Of a stretch of DNA of 64,000 nt, positions 48,481-59,212 are shown piece after piece. The notes below the pieces were generated by a model that was not told where the DNA came from, did no database searches, and saw only the letters and a list, made by a program, of their open reading frames with translations. The first letter of the stretch is position 1. Every line of letters begins with the position of its first letter. Made by a program: the position numbers and the translations under genes. Source of the stretch: Escarpia spicata (taxonomy: Eukaryota; Annelida; Polychaeta; Sabellida; Siboglinidae); assembly GCA_963995525.1 (NCBI GenBank), contig OZ023210.1, positions 1-64,000 on the forward strand, written 5' to 3'.

Positions 48481-48834
48481 CAACAGGTTGTGCACATACA
48501 CTAATTCCATTCAACAACTTCAGCCACATTTTATAACATCACCGAATTGCATGGGTATTTTATTTCCACTTACGCATCAACTGTTGACGAAATTAGCATG
48601 ACACTTTTAAACAATTATATCAAAATAAATATTCCTATGGTCTTGCATAACTCATTCACAAGAGATAGAGTGATATACATACGTATTTACGATATGCTGT
48701 TCTTTTCTACACGGTCTTTCAACAACCTGTGAAAACCTGTACTGCATTGAGTAGTGAACCACTCTCCTCCAGAGGGCGCCACGGTGTGTTCATTCAGGAA
48801 CCAGTGGGTTCAATGATACGGTGTGTACACTGCC

Positions 48835-48965
48835 TACACTGTCTGCTCGGCGTCTCTCACACGCCTGACTGGGAAGCAACTCCGGCTGCTGGGAGCAAGA
48901 TCCAGTGGGTTAGAGATAGAGACCACCACCCTTATCACAGACACCAGATAGAAGGAACCAATGGC
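48835..48965 (+). repeat. Dispersed repeat A, copy 2
   Basis: Matches 24905-25045 (ACACTGTCTGCTCGGCGTCT through GGAACCAATGGC). Confidence 0.85.
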
Positions 48966-49730
48966 TTTTAGTGTCTCTTCCGAAAGACACAGGCAGTGTG
49001 AGATGAACACCGCTCCCCACTGTGAACACATTTCAAAAGATCAAAATAATGTAAGGGAAGGTTGGCCCCACGATAATAGGGAAGCTTTGAGCCACTCCTG
49101 TAACGTTGTTAATACTTAACCGATGTTTATTTTGTCGAGTTCTCTAGAAGCAGGCTTTGATACTTACAACTCCACGGCCATTGGTTTCATTACGGACAAC
49201 TGACGGTGCACAAAATTACCATTGCACGCGTTTTAACCGATAACATATTTTTGAGTAGAGCTATATATATACACTATATATCTATATTTCGTTTTTAGTT
49301 GTTTTCTTTACATAACTACCATAAGCAATGCAATGTTGTTGGCAAGGCAGTGGCATATTAACAGCAAGGGCTATACCTGAAATATATATTGGCAGGTATT
49401 ATTCGATCTAATTTTCGATAACACTCGTTTAGCATGTATTAGTTAAACTGTTCCTGTAAACACGGAACGCGCCAACACCTTGTATGAATATAGAAATGAA
49501 AATAAACATGTGGTCTGTGGAGTACCTTACACTATCGAGAACAACGATGCTGTTATTATCATCAGTATTAGTACTGTTGGCATCGGCGCGAGGGTTTTCC
49601 ATCAGGACAGAAGTCTACTTTTCACATATTACAAGCATGTAAGCCTAGCCCCCGGAAAAGTAGGCAGTCACACGGACCAGTAACTCAGAAAAGTTACTGA
49701 CCCGACGGCAAAGTGCCCTCAGACGTGTCG
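48966..49730. other. No recognisable feature
   Basis: Spacer before ASB-like copy 2. The open frame near 49480-49683 shows no family signal. Confidence 0.4.
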
Positions 49731-49734
49731 AATG

Positions 49735-50568
49735 GCGATGTTAACTTGAGCAGGGTTAGAACCCCACTACTCTTCGCCTGTAACTCCATCAACTCCTCCG
49801 CCGTGTTGCTGCTTCTCCGCTACGGCGCGGACCCAATGCGAGCTGGGCATGATCATCAAATCATTGGCCTCTACTTCCAGATGAGGTCCAGAAATTATCG
49901 GGCTCTTTTGAGTTACACACCAACAATGATATTAATGTGTGCATCGTGTGAATATATCAAGTTATGAGACAGCTCTAGCATTCTGTCATTGCCTACCACC
50001 GTTTCTTGTCAGCTTTCAAACTCCTTCCATAAGTGAAACACATCGTGACATCGTTTGCTATATTTATTACTTATTCCTTGTGGAATTATCGATTTTGAAT
50101 AGGACATGGTATGTTTCCTGGGATTTCTTGTTTCTTCCTATAGCATCCACTCTACGTAATCGTGACGAAGCTGAACGCGACTGTCTTCTGGCGCACGCAC
50201 AACCAGCATCTACCGGCGGGTGTGCGACAGCAATACCCCATGAGGCAGAACCGCAAGGACATCGAACTAAAGCTGTGCCTACGCTACTTCTGTTTCTCCC
50301 TCGAGCGGCTTCTCATTACCGTCGGCAGCCACGTCACTTCCGTCGCGCCGTCGTCCGACCGCTGCCATCTCGTCGCGTTAGGCTTGTATCCTCACTATAC
50401 CGACCACTGCTAATGCGAGACCGCCTCGACTCGCCCGCTAAACACATGCATATATGTGGCGGCGCCATCAGGCGGACGCTGAAGGAGAAACAGGCACTGC
50501 CTGCCGGGATACAACAGCTTCCGGTGCCGGTCTTTATTAAACAGTATCTGGATCTTATGTTAAACTGA
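49735..50568 (+). pseudogene. ASB-like (ankyrin/SOCS-box) pseudogene, copy 2
   Basis: Exon 1 (about 49735-49880) reads VRTPLLFACNSINSSAVLLL then LRYGADPMRAGH, a typical ankyrin repeat, and ends LYFQ at CTTCCAG. The donor that is GTGAGA in copy 1 is ATGAGG here, so the splice site is lost. The intron (49881-50143) ends TTTCTTCCTATAG. Exon 2 from 50144 continues in phase 0: HPLYVIVTKLNATVFWRTHN, ELKLCLRYFCFSLERLL, GLYPHYTDHC then TAA at 50411. After a frameshift a SOCS box follows: MHICGGAIRRTLKEKQ and IQQLPVPVFIKQYLDLM, ending at 50568. The SOCS box in ASB proteins binds elongin BC of a cullin-RING ubiquitin ligase. The 5' part known from copy 1 is missing upstream. Inactive, but it holds the diagnostic C-terminus. 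Confidence 0.75.
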
Positions 50569-51265
50569 ATCGTCTGCCTGGAAGCACAAACACTGCCTGT
50601 GGTATTTGCCTCAATTGTCCTTGAGTACTGTGTGGGGTCCTATATGACGTCCATACTAGCTGTCTTCATAACTTGTGAGATTCTCTGTTAACAACCCGGA
50701 GAAAAAAACAGTCCCCAAGTCAAGTGGAAGACGTTTAAAATGTGTCTCCTCAAATCGATGTTATCGTTCATCTCGTGCAGACGTCTAACTAGTCCTAACA
50801 ACATACTAATGGGTTTACAGATATGCTAATTAATTTAGCTTTTGTATTATACTCCAACTATTGAATTATTTTTTTCCGCGTCCGGTCAAAATTCGGCAAA
50901 AACGGCCAAAGTGGTTCTTCGAGAAATATAACAAAGGTCTGCATTTTATTTATATAATAGTGTAGGTACTAACGTATTATAAATTTAAATACCACCTAAC
51001 CTACCAAGTATGTTCAATAATCTGGGATGACAAAGTTTTTTAAAAATACAATGGCTTCTCACAACCGTCGCCGTTGAATAATGCGCTTGTTGCATGATTT
51101 ATTATATCTGATAATAGTCAGTTCGGAGTTTTTTCTTCATCTTGTTGCAGTTTTAGTGCACCTCTTTTTGTTCACTCTAAAACGTTCGATTGGTATAGGA
51201 ATGGCGACATTTTATTGCTCAGCTGCGCATGAGAACATCGCTGCACGGCTGTGGTTTTAGTAGAG
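50569..51265. other. No recognisable feature
   Basis: AT-rich spacer; nothing recognised. Confidence 0.4.
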
Positions 51266-52827
51266 TAAGGTGGGACAAAGCGTCCATGTTGGGGCATAGC
51301 GCCCATGCCACTATCTTGACGAATATTGCATTTGTTGGCTCCACATAGCGATCAAATGATTAATGACTGAGTCCTGACGACACATCAACGTGCTATGGTG
51401 TTACATAATCGAACACGATTTAAATACAGCTGATTTATCGTTTCTTTATTATTTGTTATAAGATCGCTTCCATATTAATCAATAAATTGCCCCGTCTACG
51501 CTATCTTGTATAACCTGCATTTTCATGCCTTCACTTACGGTGAGCGATAAAAGAAAATGTCATGACTCAAACGTTCTCAGCATTGTCGCCAGTGGGGCAT
51601 AGCGCCACCTGTGAATTGGGGCAAAGCGCCCATGCCTGCGCGCTATGCCCCATCTGCAATTATTGATATAAAAGTAGCATTGTGAATATATTTTAGATGG
51701 CATGTCGTTGTGTAAATACAATATACATTATATATAATCATTGTGTTTAGCGCGTACACACACAAACACACACACAATTATTTATAATATTGTGTGTTTG
51801 TGCGTGTGCGTGTGCGAGTGCGTGTGTGCGTGTGCGTGCGTGTCCGTGTGAATTTTAATGATAGAATTTTATCAAATGTTCTTGTGATTATTATAAGGAT
51901 AACAGCTACAGCATGTTCGTTTAAGATTGAGAGACAGCAAGGTTCGAACGTACAAAATAAAGTCTACACAGGGGTCGTATGGGTGTGAACGACTGGCGTT
52001 AGCTGTAGCGGCTGTCCACGAAGGAGTATACGAGGTGCAGGGGCAGATTATGGAATACCAAGGCGCACACTAAAGCGCCATTGCTCTGGTGTTGTACAGC
52101 TCCCTGGCGTTGTTGCTATGGGCAGCAAGCGTTGCGTATTCTCAAGTGTCTTTGAAGCACAATTGGTAGGCGATTCGTGCGCCAATTTCCACTAGCCTGG
52201 CCCGTGTCGAAGGTTTCAACCGCGATGCAGTTATGGCGTTGTTTGCTTTGTACAAAGATGTCCTGCAAGGAGAGGATCACAGAGCTACTGCCATTTGGAA
52301 CTGCGATGAAACTGGCTTCACGACGGTAGCGAAGGCGGGGAAGATCGTATGCGAAACTGGAAGAAGGCAGGTGCGAAAGGTTTCGAGCGGTGAGCGTGGA
52401 AAGAACATTACCGCGCTGTGCTGTGTAAGCGCTGCCGATTCTGACATTCTTCCGCTGTTTGTGTTCCCTCGCAAGAGCATGGTGGAGGCCCTCATGAACG
52501 GTGCCCCTACTGGTTCGATTGGTGCAGTGAATGATCGCGGTTCAGGCTATATCGACTCAGCTCTGTTCATGAAGTGGCTCAAACACTTCGTCGCGATGAC
52601 CGGCTGCATCCAAGACCACCCACACGTACTTCTGTTGGATGGACCCGAAAGCCATAAAAACGCTTGAGGCAATCGACTTCGCCCGGGAACATGGGGTCAT
52701 ATTGCTTACATCTCCACCACACTGCGCACACCGGCTCCAACCACTCGACCGGAAATTTTTTTAAGTCACTGAAGTCTGCGTTCAGCCGTTCATGTGACAA
52801 CTGGTTACATCCAACAAGGGACGTGCC

Positions 52828-53190
52828 ATCACCCAGTATGATGTGATGCCACCACCCAGTATGATGTGATGCCATCACCCAGTATGATGTGATGCCACAA
52901 CCCAGTATGATGTGATGCCACCACCCAGTATGATGTGATGCCGTCACCCAGTATGATGTGATGCCGTCACCCAGTATGATGTGATGCCGCCACCCAGTAT
53001 GATGTGATGCCACCACCCAGTATGATGTGATGCCGTCACCCAGTATGATGTGATGCCGTCACCCAGTATGATGTGATGCCGTCACCCAGTATGATGTGAT
53101 GCCGTCACCCAGTATGATGTGATGCCGTCACCCAGTATGATGTGATGCCGTCACCCAGTATGATGTGATGCCATCACCCAGTATGATGTG
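52828..53190. repeat. 23-bp minisatellite inside the transposase gene, ~16 units
   Basis: Unit GCCGTCACCCAGTATGATGT plus GAT, with C/A variants in the first half. ATCACCCAGTATGATGTG encodes the transposase ITQYDV motif, so the array is an expansion of that codon stretch. Confidence 0.95.
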
Positions 53191-53497
53191 AGCAAGCATA
53201 CAGTTCTACTGCTACAGTGCAGTCTGCCGTCAAAGGGTTTGCAACGTGCGGCTTATGGCTATTCAACGAGAGTAAGTTCGATGCAGAATTAATGTACTTG
53301 AATTGCCGTTCATTCAGCCTGTCGATACTCCTCAAGTCACAGCCCTGGATGTGGTCGTCAATTAGGTTGCCGGCACCCGAGTCACCACCTCTTCAGCTAC
53401 TGTCCCGGCAATCTCAGCACCACACCACCCCATAGCAACCAGCTCTCGAAGCTCCGGTCTGCATGTCGCTGCCACCCATGTCGTCACCGGACACGTT

Positions 53498-53517
53498 GCC
53501 CCCCCCCCCCCCCCCCT
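53498..53517. repeat. Poly-C tract
   Basis: About 19 consecutive C in the proline-rich part of the transposase. Confidence 0.9.
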
Positions 53518-54229
53518 CACTGAAGCAGCCAGCGCTCCAGATGTCGCCACTGGTGTATCTGCACCGGCAGTTTCTGTCGAACATCCTACAAGTCCTGCAG
53601 GATCAGAAGGTGACAGTCGCGCTATTATTATGAGCTGCTCGCCACCGCCGCCGAACAAGAAGCGTAAACATGTAGCGACAAGAACCACCAGTGTCGTGCT
53701 GACTTCTTCGCCATACAAATTAATTGTTGAGAAGAAACGCGACATGAAGAAACCAAAACGTTCGCTGGTGGTAAAGAAAATCAGCGAGATCAAGCTGCCC
53801 AAGACACAGACACAGAATGCGTCGTTTGCTGCGAGCCTTACGCCAACAGCAAGTCCAGAGACGCTTCAGTGTTTGAGCTGCAAGAAATGGGCACACGCCG
53901 CGTGCACTAGCTGCAGGCGACCCATACTACATTTGCCACAACTGTGAATCAGACTCAGACTATGTGGATGAACAAATTCAACAGCACGTCGTCATAGCAC
54001 GTGTCGCTATACTGAAGCCACCAGCGAACTGCATTCAGGTTCCCTGGTGCGGTATCGTTCTTTGTTCGTGTTTCATTTGGTTTGTAGGCTGCATTTTGTA
54101 TGTGCATTAAATAAAGTTCTGTATTCTTGTTATTAGATAATCATTGTGTAGCCTACTGATAAAAAAATACATGCAATTCCACATGGGGCATAGCGCCCAC
54201 CCATGTGCTCTTTGCCCCACCTAATGTGT

Positions 54230-54584
54230 AATGAATGTGTTCTATTATGTTAAGTGGTGGTCATAAATATGTTTACAACGACAGAAAGTCGTCGCTCACG
54301 CTAATTGGTTAATGCTATGAAGACGAGGTGAATCGGGCACAACCATCTGGAAACGAAACTGTCAAACTGTCCAAAACATTTAGTACACAATTCAGAGTTT
54401 ATTATCGTTTTGCTGTGGCTGTCAATTCAATATTATTCATTTGATTTTGAACACTAAAATGCTATTGACAATTCGGGTTTAATACACAAGGATATCGAGA
54501 AAGTAAAGAAGGCGTAGCAACGATCTAGATACGTGTGTTCTTCTTCTGTATCTTCTTCTGTATAGTCCTTATGACTCTTCAACT
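54230..54584. other. No recognisable feature
   Basis: Nothing recognised. Confidence 0.4.
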
Positions 54585-54780
54585 TCACTCTTGGCAGATA
54601 TATATATTCGAACATCATCATCAAATCTCTGAGAAGCAATCGGTCACGCTGCAATCAATGCGCAAAAGAGTTTTCGTACACAAATATTACCGCGTTTATA
54701 GCTGAGTTAATTGGAGGAACGCGGAGTGAATGAACTTGCGAGAGATTTGAGACGGCAGCAAGAGAAACGATCTAGAGACA
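54585..54780 (-). mobile_element. Fragment of the tRNA-derived SINE
   Basis: Reverse-strand family words: CTGAGAAGCAATCGGTCACG, CTGCAATCAATGCGCAAA, TTTTCGTACACAAATATTAC, GAGTGAATGAACTTGCGA. Tail and head are both missing or decayed. Confidence 0.7.
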
Positions 54781-55490
54781 TAATAGCCTGAGTATGAAGC
54801 TTTATCACTACGCAACCGCGCTCTACATCAACAGTTTGCGGTAGAAGTGTATAGGAGGAAAGGTTAAACTGGACGAGGTATTGATACTACAGCCACAGAG
54901 GCGTGAGACAGGGCAGAACGAGACGAAGAAAGGGAGAACACCTGACGACATGCGTAAGTAGATAATAATTAGGAGTAGGCATAACGGCACACTATCGTCA
55001 CATTTGCTATTGCGATGCATTAATAATTCGATGTATTGTTACACATGCAATTGTCGTACACTTGGTTGTGCACCTTTGTGACGATGCAGTCTAACACCGG
55101 CGTAATACATAGGCTAGAACAACGATTCTTATACCCTGGGTCTCGACCCAAAATTGGATCGCCAAACCATTTTGAATGGCCATTAAGAGTCTCGAGTGAC
55201 TGTCCGAACTTATATTTTCGTTATCAATTTTCCAGAAGCATGCGAGACAAAAAATTAATTACTAGCTTATGCCAACTATTGCATGTATTTAGAACGCTGT
55301 GTGATATAGTGTAACATGTCATTTCAAACTCTGGCGTCTAAAAAGTGTTCGTCTCGCGTGGATCTGGTGAGCCACAAGTCATTCAGTTTAGTGTCGCCGA
55401 CAATGAGTGAAGCACGCAATGAGCGAAAATCTATTACATTTTAGAGTCACTCCAACACAAAAGCTTTCAAAGTAGGCCTACGTGTTCAGG
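54781..55490. other. No recognisable feature
   Basis: No supported gene or repeat. Confidence 0.4.
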
Positions 55491-55494
55491 GGCA

Positions 55495-55780
55495 TACACA
55501 GGATTGACAGGTTGGAGGTTTCTAAACAGGTTTCAAAGTCATATTGGGGGAGGGCTGTCGGAGCTTCAGCACCACTGAAAAATTTACGCCGCCGCTCCGT
55601 TACATATCTTCACATCTTCCTTCACCTTGTGGCTGCCTCGGTTGGCTCGACTGTGACCTGTTGAAAGGTGTTCGCCGTTGTAACTTCAACTTCTCCGCTG
55701 TCTCGGCTGTAAACTCATGACATCCGAACACGAGGGGTGGGGGGGGGCAGTGCTGTTATACACCAAGTTATAACTCTAAC
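55495..55780 (+). repeat. Dispersed GC-rich repeat, copy 3
   Basis: GGAGCTTCAGCACCACTG, CGCCGTTGTAACTTCAACTT, CTCCGCTGTCTCGGCTGTAA, CTCATGACATCCGAA and GGGGGCAGTGCTGTTATACA match the other copies. Confidence 0.75.
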
Positions 55781-56004
55781 CCTAGCTGTTACCGCGCCTA
55801 TGGGTATTACCGTCATCCTTCCGTATCATCACGTATATTTCCATAATTTTGATCATACAGCATTGCAGACATGTTGAGGGATTCTAGCCAACGAAAAAAT
55901 CCCTGGGTATACCCCTGCTGTACGTTACCATGGGATCATACAATAGTGGGGAATTTTCGGGGGGTTTTCGGGAAACCAAAAAACCCTGGGTACGCCCTGA
56001 TGTT

Positions 56005-56170
56005 CATCTGGGGGCAGGTGATGAACTATGGTAAACATCCGGGGGCAGGTGATGAACTATGGTAGACATCCGGTAGCGTGCGGTGAACTATGATAGAGCT
56101 CCGAGGGTGGGTGATATATTACTGTAGATATCCGGCGACATCGGGGTGGGTGATGTACTATGTAATATGG
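56005..56170 (-). repeat. ~31-bp minisatellite, inverse arm
   Basis: Units such as GGTGATGAACTATGGTAGAC then ATCCGGGGGCA, about five. The reverse complement matches the units at 57848-58375. Confidence 0.85.
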
Positions 56171-56474
56171 TTGGTGGTGTGATCCTACAAAATTAAAATG
56201 ATCAGTTGAACAAGTGTGTTATTTCTGTGTTGCTTTTAGTTATCTCGAGAGTTCTCGATAGTGTATTTCAGGGTCCATTATTCACAGCCAACTATCGACC
56301 AGTGGCCTTAATGTAATGTATAGAACACGTTCAGACATCATTGAACTCTTATTGTGGTTATTGATTGGGATCTTAGTCCACAACGATACATTGACACCCT
56401 CCATGCGCACCACCTGACGGCCTACTTTCAGATTCACCCCGAGGGCGAAACTTTCCAACAAGACCAACGCTAGT

Positions 56475-56860
56475 CCCCATGTCAGGGTCAGGTACAACTC
56501 ATTCACCCCTTCCTCCAGTCTCCCTTCCTATACACCCCTCCTCCCAACCCTGTCACATGTCAGGGTCAGATACAACTCGTTCACCCCTTCCTCCAGTATC
56601 CTTTCCTCTAGTCCCTCCTTCCAACCGTGTCACATGTCAGGTTCAGATACAACTCATTCACCCCTTCCTCCAGTCTCCCTTCCCCTACACCCCTCCTCCC
56701 AACCCTGTCACATGTCAGGATGAGATACAACTCATTCACCCCTTCCTCTACACCCCTCCTCCCAACCCTGTAACGTGTCAGGGTCAGATACAACTCATTC
56801 ACCCCCTTCCTCTAGTCTCCCTTCTTCTACACCCCTCATCCCAACCCTTCCTTCTCTTCA
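56475..56860. repeat. ~77-bp CT-rich minisatellite, five units
   Basis: Unit starts GTCAGG(G/T)(T/A)(C/G)AG at 56479, 56559, 56635, 56713 and 56777, each followed by ACAACTCATTCACCCCTTCC and C-rich sequence. Frames across it are Pro/Ser-rich repeat translation. Confidence 0.9.
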
Positions 56861-57025
56861 TATTGTCCCGGGCTCTCCCCCTACCCACCCTTCTTCCATT
56901 CCCCACAATCTGTCCTTGTAAAGATGACTCGATATTACGCCAGTCGCTGGCACAAATACATAGTAAGCACACAATTCGCCAGATGGCAACATTGCATTTT
57001 TAGTTTCCTTATTTAATGTGTTTCC

Positions 57026-57845
57026 GTGGTCAGGAGAAACATGGAGGTCTCAGATATTGTGGAGGAGGACGAAGTAGACATGGCGTCATGGTGTGGAGAG
57101 ACATGGAGGTGACATATGTTGTGGAGGAGGACGCAATAGACAGGGCGTCATGGTGAGGAGAGACATGCAGGTGACAGATGTTGTGGAGGAGGACGCAATA
57201 GACAGGGCGTCGTGGTGAGGAGAGATATCGAGGTGACAGAGGTTGTGGATGAGGACGGAATGGACAGGGCGTCGTAGTGAGGAGAGACATTGACGTGACA
57301 GAGGTTGCGGAGGAGGACGCAATGGACAGGACGTCGTGCTGAGGAGAGACATGGAGGTGACAGAGGTTGTGGATGAGGACGGAATGGACCGGGCGTCGTG
57401 GTGAGGAAAGATATGGAGGAGACAGAGGTTCTGGAGGAGGACGAAATGGATAGGGCGTCGTGGTGAAGAGAGACATGGAGGTGACAGGTTGTGGAGGAGG
57501 ACGCAATGGACCGGGCGTCGTGGTGAGGAAAGGTATGGAGGAGACAGAGGTTCTGGAGGAGGACGAAATGGACAAGGCGTCGTGGTGCGGATATACATGG
57601 TGGTGGCAGATGTTATGGAGGAGGACACAATAGACAGGGTTCCGTGGTCAGGAGAGACATGAATGTCACAGAAAGTGTGGAAGAGGATGCAATAGACAGG
57701 GTGTCGTGGTCAGGAGAGACATGAAGGTCACACAGATTGTGGAGGAAGACGCAATAGACAGGTCGTCATGGGGAGGAGAGGCACGGGGGAGACAGAGATT
57801 GTGGACGATGACGCAATAGACAGGGTATCGTTGTGAGGAGAGACA
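57026..57845. repeat. ~61-bp minisatellite, about 13 units
   Basis: Unit: GTGGTGAGGAGAGACATGGA, GGTGACAGAGGTTGTGGAGG, AGGACGCAATGGACAGGGCG, TC. The minus strand lacks stops over long stretches, which explains two overlapping ~180-codon frames. Confidence 0.93.
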
Positions 57846-57847
57846 TG

Positions 57848-58375
57848 GTGCATCACCAGCCCCCCGATGTTTACCATAATTCATCACCCGCCACTGGATG
57901 CATACTATAGTGTATCACCCGCTCCCGGATCTCTACCACAGTACATCACCAGCCCCCCGATATCTACCGTAGTACACCATCCGCCCCCGGATCTCTACCA
58001 CAGTACATCACCAGCCCCCGGATGTCTACCGTAGTTCACCACCCGCCCCTGGATGCATACTATAGTGTATCACCCGCTCCTGGATCTCTACCACAATGCA
58101 TCACCAGCCCCGCGATGCCTACCGTAGTACACCACCCGACCCCGGATCTCTACCACAGTACATCACCAGCCCCCGGATGTCTACGGTAGTACACCACCCG
58201 CCCGTGGATGCATACTATAGTGTATCACCCGCACCCGGATCTCTACCAGAGTACATCACCAGCCCCTCGATGTCTACCGTAGTACACCACCCGCCCCGGA
58301 TCTCTACCGTAGTACATCACCCGGCTCGGATGTCTACTATACTACAACAACCGCCCCGGATGCCTACCACTGCGG
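57848..58375 (+). repeat. ~31-bp minisatellite, forward arm
   Basis: About 17 units of GATCTCTACCACAGTACATC plus ACCAGCCCCCG with variants. Confidence 0.93.
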
Positions 58376-58700
58376 CACATCTGGCGTTCAACTGACACGA
58401 CGTTTTGAATAAGAATTGTATCACTAAAACTGTACATGAATTCATCTGTGTTGTAGGGTCTACTATAACTTTTCATCGTTAGGCAAATTAAAGTGTAAGT
58501 TATTGAACATACCATCTCTACATCCAAACTGTCAGTTTGAACAAGAAATCTTGAAAAGATGTCGCATTGTGAATCGAGGGTTCATTCGTTCGGTGTGACA
58601 TCAATGGAAACTGTTGTGTGATGCACTCATTGTTACGTTGATGACGCTGTGCGTAGTTATTCAATAAATAGTTCCGGTTACACTCTCGGCGCCTTGCCGG
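58376..58700. other. No recognisable feature
   Basis: Nothing recognised. Confidence 0.4.
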
Positions 58701-58704
58701 TCGG

Positions 58705-58995
58705 TATTCGTTATGTGATAGGTGTAAGGAAAGAGTTTGATTACTATTTTTTACCGCGGCAATACGACATCTACGTGAGAGCGAAAGTTTTTTTCGCAAA
58801 GAGCAAGCGGAAGGAGAGACGATGGAACAGTTTATTCGTGCTGACACATGTGAATCTGCGGACACATGTGAATTTCTGGACAATTCAACACAGATTATGG
58901 ATCGCATCGTTGTTGGTGTACGGGATCAAGATGTATCTCGCGAAATGCGGAAGTTGGACGTAAGTCTTCTGACCGAAGCCAAAGCTTATGATGGC
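58705..58995 (+). pseudogene. Retrotransposon gag-like fragment
   Basis: The frame through 58822-58985 reads ETMEQFIRADTCESADTCEF, LDNSTQIMDRIVVGVRDQDV and SREMRKLDVSLLTEAKAY. Upstream in the same frame is RHLRESESFFRKEQAEG. The EQ.EGE..EQFI and DRIV.GVRD patterns are those of Ty3/gypsy-type gag capsid regions. No zinc knuckle, protease or pol follows. Confidence 0.6.
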
Positions 58996-59041
58996 CGAGA
59001 AGGGCCATCGCGTTTTTGTGTGACAATCTGCACCGCCATGG

Positions 59042-59130
59042 GGCGGTGGGCGATGCGATGGGCGATGTGCGATGCGATGCGCGATGCGATTGACGATGCG
59101 CGATGCGATACGCGATGCGCGATGCGATGG
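59042..59130. repeat. GCGATGCGAT-type short tandem repeat
   Basis: Irregular tandem of GCGATGCGAT, GCGATGTGCGAT and GCGATTGACGAT; purine/GC alternation without fixed period. Confidence 0.85.
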
Positions 59131-59212
59131 TATACATTATAAAGATGCCGCAATGAGCATGCGTACGTCGAAAGCGAGATTTAGGCAGCCATTTGTACTT
59201 TATGAAACGCAT

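Larger units (their letters stand above)
52110..53995 (+). pseudogene. pogo/Tigger-like transposase (DDE_1 family), disrupted
   Basis: Translation across frames: GSKRCVFSSVFEAQLVGDS (end of the DNA-binding part), SLARVEGFNRDAVMALFALY, then the open frame to 52667 with IWNCDETGF (first catalytic Asp), SSGERGKNITALCC, LFVFPRKSM, a GAPTGSIGAVNDRGSGYIDS segment, VLLLDGPESH (second Asp). After a frameshift come AIDFAREHGVILLTSPPHCA and HRLQPLDRKFF (third Asp, about 36 residues on); a shift at the T run near 52755 leads to LKSAFSRSCDNWL and ITQYDV, where a 23-bp minisatellite intervenes. Then AVKGFATCGLWLFNESKFD, a proline/serine-rich region with PPPNKKRKH (nuclear-localisation-like), and a C-terminal zinc finger (CLSCKKWAHAACT, YYICHNC, shifted) near 53870-53950. 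All three Asp codons survive but the frame is broken. Confidence 0.85.
51269..54221 (+). mobile_element. pogo/Tigger-like DNA transposon
   Basis: Termini are GGTGGGACAAAGCGTCCATG at the left and, as reverse complement, GGTGGGGCAAAGAGCACATG at the right. TA stands next to both ends (51266-51267, with one extra A, and 54222-54223), the target duplication of the Tc1/mariner-pogo superfamily. Length is about 2.95 kb. Subterminal words GGGGCATAGCGCCC recur near 51291, 51596-51650 and 54184-54200. One transposase gene runs left to right. Ends are well kept, the gene is not. Confidence 0.85.

Noticed and set aside
52828..53190. CRISPR-like regular repeat
   Set aside because: 23-bp units are directly contiguous with no spacers, in a eukaryotic transposon gene.
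57030..57628. Two ~180-codon minus-strand frames rich in Ser/Pro
   Set aside because: Frames of the 61-bp minisatellite; no independent coding support.
59042..59130. Coding repeat (Met-Arg-Asp-Ala type)
   Set aside because: Short irregular GC-rich tandem with similar open frames on the opposite strand.
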